From Heterotrichella gracilis (taxonomy: Eukaryota > Sar > Xanthophyceae > Tribonematales > Xanthonemataceae), in contig JAULBX010028172.1 of the NCBI GenBank assembly GCA_032358255.1, positions 4,197-31,403 of the forward strand: a DNA stretch of 27,207 bases. Direction: 5' to 3'. Both the position numbers and the translations under genes were made by a program. The first letter of the stretch is position 1, and the number at the start of each line of letters is the position of its first letter. Shown here piece after piece: positions 22,276-27,207 of the stretch. Below the pieces are notes generated by a model. The model had not been told where the DNA came from, ran no database searches, and saw nothing but the letters and a program-made list of their open reading frames with translations.

Positions 22276-22766
22276 CTTGAAGTATGTTTTGAGCATCCCA
22301 GCAATCGTGTGTCCCCCACCTCCATCTTGCTGAAGAGCTCGCATCTCCCTTCATCACGCAATGCAACTGTTCAATGTCAGGCAGCATAGTGATTTGTTGT
22401 TGTCTTTGCCGCATGCATGTACCTAATGTACTAAATGTACCTAACTACCCACTGAGAAACCACAGTGCCTTTGTGGTGCTGTAGGTGCAGCATGTCTAAT
22501 TAGTTCCTGCGTCCAAGTAGTCCAAAGGCAATACAGAATGCAACTTCTGTGTGAGGTGACCACAGGTGGAGTTTGGTCCTGCCCGCTGCACCACGAGGGC
22601 TTTGCTGATCTCAGAGAGTACAGGTGCGCCAAAGCACGATTAGTAGGAAATAACTTCGTTCACAGATATTTTGCCGCACGTGAACCCCTCGTCATCACTG
22701 CAGCCCTCGCGGTGCGGGGGTCAAAGAACACTGCCTCTGCGTCCAGCTCAATACAGCATGCAACTT
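22276..22766 (-). pseudogene. Two weak exon-like segments of a minus-strand gene
   Basis: On the minus strand, 22766-22680 (acceptor CTCATACAG, donor GTGCGG) reads ELDAEAVFFDPRTARAAVMT. Bases 22366-22276 (acceptor TTGAACAG, donor GTGATC) read LRDEGRCELFSKMEVGDTRL. Both look protein-like but cannot be joined with certainty. The first acceptor is duplicated about 220 bp away (CTCACACAG AAGTTGCA near 22540). Confidence 0.3.
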
Positions 22767-22817
22767 CTGTATGAGATGGCCACAGAGGATGTTGTCATCC
22801 ACTCCACTATGCAGGGT

Positions 22818-22928
22818 GAGCCAGGGTGAAGGGATCAAACCCCTACGCAAGGGTTTTTACTAAACCCTTGCGCAAAGTTTACAGCACAAAATGGCCTGTG
22901 TAGGGTTTCAATCCCTTTACCCTGGCTC
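22818..22928. mobile_element. MITE-like foldback element, nested inverted repeat
   Basis: Outer arms of about 33 bp (GAGCCAGGGT...) match at 27 of 33 positions. An inner perfect 11-bp stem (22846-22856 with 22862-22872) has a 5-base loop. No target-site duplication is obvious. Confidence 0.65.
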
Positions 22929-23264
22929 CAATGGTGTGGGAGCTGCTAGAGTTGCAGTGGTTGAAAGTGATTTGCAACAAGGAAAAATGCTGTGTCAAAT
23001 GCAATTTGACTTCCCATTCAAACTTACACATGGTTAGATGATGCACAAGTTACTCGGGCGGTAGCATAGGTAGCAGTGCAGGTGATCAAAGGATGCATGG
23101 CGCAGGCACATAATCAAGTGGTGCACTTGTGCGGTGGTGCTGCCTATGCGCACAGGTAGCAGGGCAGCATGTATACCTGGGTGGTGAGCTTATAACAAAT
23201 GCTAAGCAAGCTATTAGCGTGTAATTAGATTATAACACTGCTAATAATAAATGGTAATGCTTAC

Positions 23265-23376
23265 CTGGCTGGTGAGCTCTTTGGCCCTCGGCTACCCCGG
23301 CGCGAACCTTTCCTGCTGCATTGCATGCAGGGCGTACTTTGGGTAGTCCTCAGGGGTAGCCACCTTGATTACATAG
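23265..23376 (-). pseudogene. Exon-like fragment of a minus-strand gene
   Basis: Minus-strand reading YYVIKVATPEDYPKYALHAM, then QQERFAPG, an in-frame TAG, then PRAKELTSQ before a GTAAGC donor. The start YYVIKVA resembles YSIVVKAV of the neighbouring exon, so it may be a duplicated piece. The TAG means decay, or the real donor is GTAGCC at the stop. Confidence 0.4.
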
Positions 23377-23421
23377 TATTACCAACCATACCAACTTTAC
23401 CAATGCTTGGCAGTTGAATCA

Positions 23422-23607
23422 TCAGATGGCATTGATGGGATCCACTGCCTTGACTACAATGCTGTAGCCCCCAGATACCCCAGACCCTAGGATGCCTTCC
23501 AAGATCCGGCTGTCGTACTGGTAGAAGGCATTTCCATGTGCCTGCAGGTGGTTCAGGCCTGTGTCCAAGAGGTTCTGACCCAGCATGGCCTTCACCTCCA
23601 AGCAGCC
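23422..23607 (-). CDS. Terminal exon of an unknown minus-strand gene
   Basis: Clean 62-codon minus-strand frame, acceptor GGGACCAG at 23608-23609, stop TGA at 23424-23422. It reads GCLEVKAMLGQNLLDTGLNH, then AHGNAFYQYDSRILEGILGS and GGYSIVVKAVDP. Three decayed tandem copies of the first part lie at higher coordinates. The family is not recognised. It may be the true end of a gene or a remnant. Confidence 0.45.
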   Translation of the reverse strand, partial: GCLEVKAMLGQNLLDTGLNHLQAHGNAFYQYDSRILEGILGSGVSGGYSIVVKAVDPINAI

Positions 23608-24240
23608 CTGGTCCCAACAGGATCTGGGCCTGGGACCTGGGGATGCGGAAAATGGGAATGCGTCTCAATTATAAGTATATTCTCAGTGGCCTCATTAAGG
23701 TGGGCTGGGAGGATCAGGAGTTGCACGAGTTAGCACATCAATCTAGAGTTTTGGCTTGCAGGTACTGCAGGTGGTTCACCGGTGTCCAGGAGGTCTTGTA
23801 CCAACATGGCCTTCATCTCCAGGCAAGGTCCTGGCAGGATATCTCAGATAGCTGGGATCTGGGGATGCAGGAAATGAAATTGAAACTCAGTGCCCCGTGG
23901 CCTCAACATCTGGGTGGCCACCCAGGACGAGGAGGTAGGAGGTAGCTGTAGCAACGAAAACTTTCCCAAATGCATGCAGGTGGTGTATGCCTGTGTCCAG
24001 AAGATTGTATACCATCAGGGCCGGCCATGCTCTGCGCACCCATTACACCCATTTGTCAGGGTATGCGCCTAATGCGCCTGGGATCTGGATGGATGCTTGA
24101 ATGGAATTAGACTCTTTAAACCTCCTGCCGCCTGTAATAAGTACGCTGGATAATCAGGTATCATAGTGTGAGTTGCCTGTGCTGCAGGTAATCCAAGTGT
24201 GTGTCCAGCAGCTACAAAACCTCATGTGCCCGATTACTGC
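23542..24240. repeat. Four tandem diverged copies, about 208-223 bp period
   Basis: The anchor CTGCAGGTGGTTCAGGCCTG recurs in altered form at 23542, 23765, 23974 and 24182. On the minus strand the copies read NLLDTGLNHLQAHGN, DLLDTGEPP, NLLDTGIHHLHAFGK and LLDTHLDYLQHR. Confidence 0.75.
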
Positions 24241-24872
24241 GGGACAGATGCTTGCACCACCTGCACACATATGGAAGCCTCCTTACCCAACGCACGCTTT
24301 GCACTGAGCAGCCCCTGTTCCATACATCAACATGAACCTCACCAATACGCACCTCCCCAATACCATACCAAGCTGGCATAGCTGGCATGTCCAGCAGTTG
24401 GGAGCTGCAGGACCGCCTAAAACCTAAACCTTCAAATCATGATTCTGAACCTAAACCAGTACCCTAATCCATTTAATCCATTACGAAGCATATTTGACAT
24501 ACACGTAGTTACATAGACCTGGTGTACCTGGTGATGTGTGACATCTGCGAGCTGGAAGGCAACCCAAAATTTTAATCTGTCGCCATGCCTCCATTGGGCT
24601 GTCTAGGCTGTCTAGCATGCGGGAGCTGCATGTGAGGTTTAGGGTGTAGGATGTAGGATGTAGGGTCTAGGGTGTAGGGTGTAGGGTGTAATTGGTGGTT
24701 AACACCCTGAAACACGCGCCGTTTATTCCACCTAGATTGTGAGTCTGTCATCCGATCCCAGTGGGCGTTTCCTTTCTAGGACAAGACTTTCCTTGCACTT
24801 TGCTCTTTTGTCTGGACCACAAGCATTGATCCCCAAGAACTGTGCGGCAGTGACCCTCTGAAGACAACTCAA
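24241..24872. other. Non-coding stretch with degenerate telomere-like array
   Basis: At 24635-24690 GTTTAGGG drifts into repeated GTGTAGG/GTCTAGG heptamers (about eight units). CCTAAA scraps lie near 24417-24470. No gene is supported. Confidence 0.6.
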
Positions 24873-26390
24873 TTGTGGTGCACGCTGCATGGGTGCGTTG
24901 CAAACTCAGTTTGGCAAATTCAAACCGGGTACCCTGGGTGTTCCCTCTGCGCTGAAGCGGTGTCACCTGAGGGGTTGATTGAACCCGCAGGTTTGTTACT
25001 TGAGCAAGGTCTCCCTCACAATTCTGCTGTCTCAGTCCTTAACTTCCAAGCCCTACGGGAGTTGTGCTTGTGTACAAAGAAGTGTCCGTCGCTTTCCCGC
25101 GCTTTCTCCAAACGAAGGGTTTCCATTCGCGCAGAACTTTCTCAAACTATCAAACACACTGTCCCACAGCACAATGCGCGACCCAATTGTACTGCCGTAT
25201 CGAAACGTGGAGGCAGCGTGGAGCCGGCTTGCTCGTTTGGCAAACGTTCAAACGTTGGAGCGTTGACGAACGTTCAAACAGCCCCGGCTACGCCTCACCC
25301 CCCCTCCCTGCCCATGGGATGCGATGCCAACAGGCTGGAACACGTGCACAGGGACGGTGCGCATCAAACCCACGTTCAGAGCTTGCACAAACCTTCGAAC
25401 GCTGATACTTCGGCGAAACGAAAGAGCCTTTAGAGCCGTAAGGTAGTTTGCCGTAAGCTAGTTTGCAAACGCACAGATCTACCCAACTGACTGTCGACGA
25501 GGTACGAAGATGTGGGGGGCGCCCGGCTACGCCTCACCCCCCTCCCCGCCCATCTGGTCGTGAAACGTGCCAACTTTCACAACCGTTGACACTGCGGTAC
25601 AGAAGACGAAACCCAAACTCCACAGTCGAAACTACACAGCTACTTGCACCGCTGTGCACACCCACTTCTGACCCCAAACTGGGCCCCCAACCTAGCATTG
25701 CTACCTCGCAACCCCTATCTGGTCACAACGCTTATCCACCCTCAAGGAAGTTGGGGAGGGCGACGTTAGGAGCCATACGTGTTCTGAAGGTCGAACCGGT
25801 GCATCAGCCCGGCCAGTTGGCCCTAATTTAGGGTTATAGAGACTTTTGGCACTACGCTGAGCGCCCAGCCAGCGCTTGTTTTGCCGATACTTGGCATATA
25901 TGGCACAAGTTTTTGCCGCCTGCTGCCATCAAGTGTTGGGCAGCTCTGTCCATACGATCCCTTAGGAAAAAGCACTGCCTCTGTACGCCTCTGTCGGGGC
26001 GTGGCCAGCTCATCACTCGAGCTCGTTGGAGTGAACATAAGCTGGCACCGAATACTCTTAGTTTGAAAAAGGACCCCAACGTTGAGCACCTCGGCAGCCG
26101 TTTAGGAAGCCATCATCGCCACACCCTTTTCATTGCGTGGGCGCCGGCGCTAGGTGCTGCAAATCGCGTTGGCGACTGCCAAAAATGACGGCAGGCCACC
26201 AGTGCTTTTCACAGCCAAGCTGACCAGCTTGGGAGGACCACAAGGAGGTACAGGTTTGGACTTCGAGAGCGCAAGGACTCGGCCAGTGGCGGCTAGAGGG
26301 CCTATCGCCTGGCTTCGAGGGCACGAAGCAGCTCCCACAGCTAGGGGGTAGGCCACGGACTAGATCCTGGCATCTGCAGCTTGTTGCCCC
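24873..26390. other. Region without a supportable gene; short repeats
   Basis: Long open frames exist on both strands (e.g. 24873-25433 +, 186 codons), but none shows domain-like or splice-consistent features. A block beginning CCCGGCTACGCCTCACCCCC occurs at 25283-25315 and 25522-25553. AACGTT motifs cluster at 25240-25280. It may be old transposon sequence, and the end may hold the promoter of the gene at 26391, but no TATA box is clear. Confidence 0.4.
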
Positions 26391-26496
26391 ATGATGGCCA
26401 TGCCGCCGACCGCCATCCTGTGCCTGCTCCTGTTGGCGGGGTCGGGGATTGGAGCCAAGGGGGGCATGGATGCCGGTGTGTTGCTGGACAGCCAAG
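26391..26496 (+). CDS. First exon of a new secreted-protein gene (signal peptide)
   Basis: ATG 26391 (a second ATG follows directly, a third at 26400). Reads MMAMPPTAILCLLLLAGSGI, then GAKGGMDAGVLLDSQ, ending in phase 1 at GTAGGG. Short n-region, hydrophobic core AILCLLLLAG and small residues GIGA before a likely cleavage site: a classic secretory signal peptide. No better in-frame start is seen upstream. It lies on the same strand as the giant gene, about 7.3 kb after its stop, and may be a paralog or an unrelated secreted protein. Confidence 0.7.
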
Positions 26497-27153
26497 GTAG
26501 GGTTGATGCCAGGCATGGGCAGGTGGGGGCGAGGGTGTAGACAGCTCACTTAGCAAGGCAAGACTGCTTGGTGCACCCCTGAATTGATGTCGTTGATGCA
26601 AGGTTTGTCGGAGGTTTGTACCCATCATAGGTGGCCGTTGGGTTGGTGGGTTGTCACTACCTAGGTGGGGCCTGTGTGTTGGTTGTCTAGGTAGGGGCGA
26701 TTTGGTTCGTCGGTTCAAATTCGGTGTGTGTGTGTGTGTGTGTGTGGAGAGCTGGGCGCTGGCAACGCATGGGGTTGGAGGGGCGTGTCTCCTAGGGGTT
26801 GTGGGTACCCACCGGTGTGAGGGTGAACTGCTTGCGGGGACAACGCCACGGATCAACTGCAATAGTGGGTTGGGGTGGTTAGTCAAGTGGGGTGGGGGGT
26901 CCTGATGGTCTAGATGGTCACGCCAGGTTTGGGCAGATGTAGCAGATGGTGGTGGGGGGGGGATGGAGGGGCACCTCACCAGGCCGCCTCATGCCCACGG
27001 AGGCAGTGGTGTAGGCACCCCACCTGGCGGTTAGGGTTAACCCTATTTTGAACGCATATGTACGGGGCAGTCCAGCGTCTTACCATGCCTGAACACACAC
27101 GTGCAGCAAGCCTACATCCCTGCCCAAACACTAACCTGAAACCGCACCCGCAG
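26497..27153 (+). other. First intron of the new gene
   Basis: 657 bases from GTAGGG to ACCCGCAG. It contains a GT dinucleotide run (26724-26746) and G-rich tracts (e.g. 26940-26970), and no additional exon that keeps the frame. Confidence 0.55.
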
Positions 27154-27207
27154 GGCTAGCACGAGGCGAGGGCGATGACTCGACCCTCTCAGCACCCGCT
27201 GCTATTG
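27154..27207 (+). CDS. Second exon of the new gene (3' cut by window)
   Basis: Acceptor CACCCGCAG. Joined in phase 1 to the signal-peptide exon it reads GLARGEGDDSTLSAPAAI and is open to the window end. The composition suits a mature secreted N-terminus, but the stretch is short. Confidence 0.5.

Noticed and set aside
23538..23945. 135-codon + open frame over the tandem repeats
   Set aside because: The minus strand gives a more protein-like, terminated exon with conserved residues across all four copies.
24873..25433. 186-codon + open frame
   Set aside because: Other frames and the opposite strand are equally open here, no motif is visible, and it crosses a repeated block; left unannotated.
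26341..26979. 212-codon minus-strand open frame
   Set aside because: Low-complexity Pro/His/Thr-rich, covers the GT repeat and lies antisense to the signal-peptide exon.
1..27207. CRISPR array, tRNA, rRNA or bacterial operon
   Set aside because: No regular spacer-repeat pattern, no recognisable RNA gene, and the genes are clearly intron-rich eukaryotic.

Overview
The window looks like nuclear DNA of a green alga (chlorophyte), though the species cannot be named from sequence alone. The evidence is dense short spliceosomal introns with GTGCGN, GTGAGN and GTAAGT donors, plant/green-alga type CCCTAAA telomere-like heptamers scattered in introns, a possible TGTAA poly(A) signal, and a decayed retroelement whose RNase H, zinc-finger and PD-(D/E)XK parts resemble green-algal LINE elements. 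No bacterial operons, tRNAs, rRNAs or CRISPR arrays were seen.

Region 1 (1-19053, + strand) is one very large gene that enters from the left. I could chain 36 internal/terminal exons plus the end of an upstream one. Every junction is GT..AG, all phases agree, and they leave one open frame of about 2,095 codons ending at TAG 19051-19053. The product is probably a secreted or cell-surface/matrix protein. Its first half is at least three tandem beta-rich modules (exons 1-4, 5-7 and 8-11) followed by a long non-Cys region. A Cys-rich belt follows (exons 20-22). The C-terminal half alternates Ig-like and FN3-like segments, with a small CGDxxCxPGExC knot (exon 34) and a Pro/Cys linker. It has many N-glycosylation sequons and no C-terminal membrane anchor. 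I do not recognise the family and give no gene symbol.

The striking feature of region 1 is in its introns. Beside many real exons lie partial, frame-broken 'ghost' copies of the same exon, often with the splice acceptor or donor, 80-210 bp away. The introns also hold a perfect-TIR MITE, short tandem repeats and strand-biased CCCTAA motifs.

Region 2 (19054-21391) holds the 3' flank with a tandem repeat, then a 5'-truncated non-LTR retrotransposon remnant broken by frameshifts and stops. Region 3 (22.2-24.3 kb) contains pieces of a minus-strand gene of unknown family. These include a clean 62-codon terminal exon and, upstream of it on that strand, three decayed tandem copies of its first part, plus a second MITE-like inverted repeat. 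Region 4 (24.3-26.4 kb) has no convincing gene; it carries a degenerate telomere-like array and short repeats. Region 5 (26391 to the end, + strand) starts a new gene: a signal-peptide first exon spliced to a second exon that runs off the window. It could be another secreted protein.
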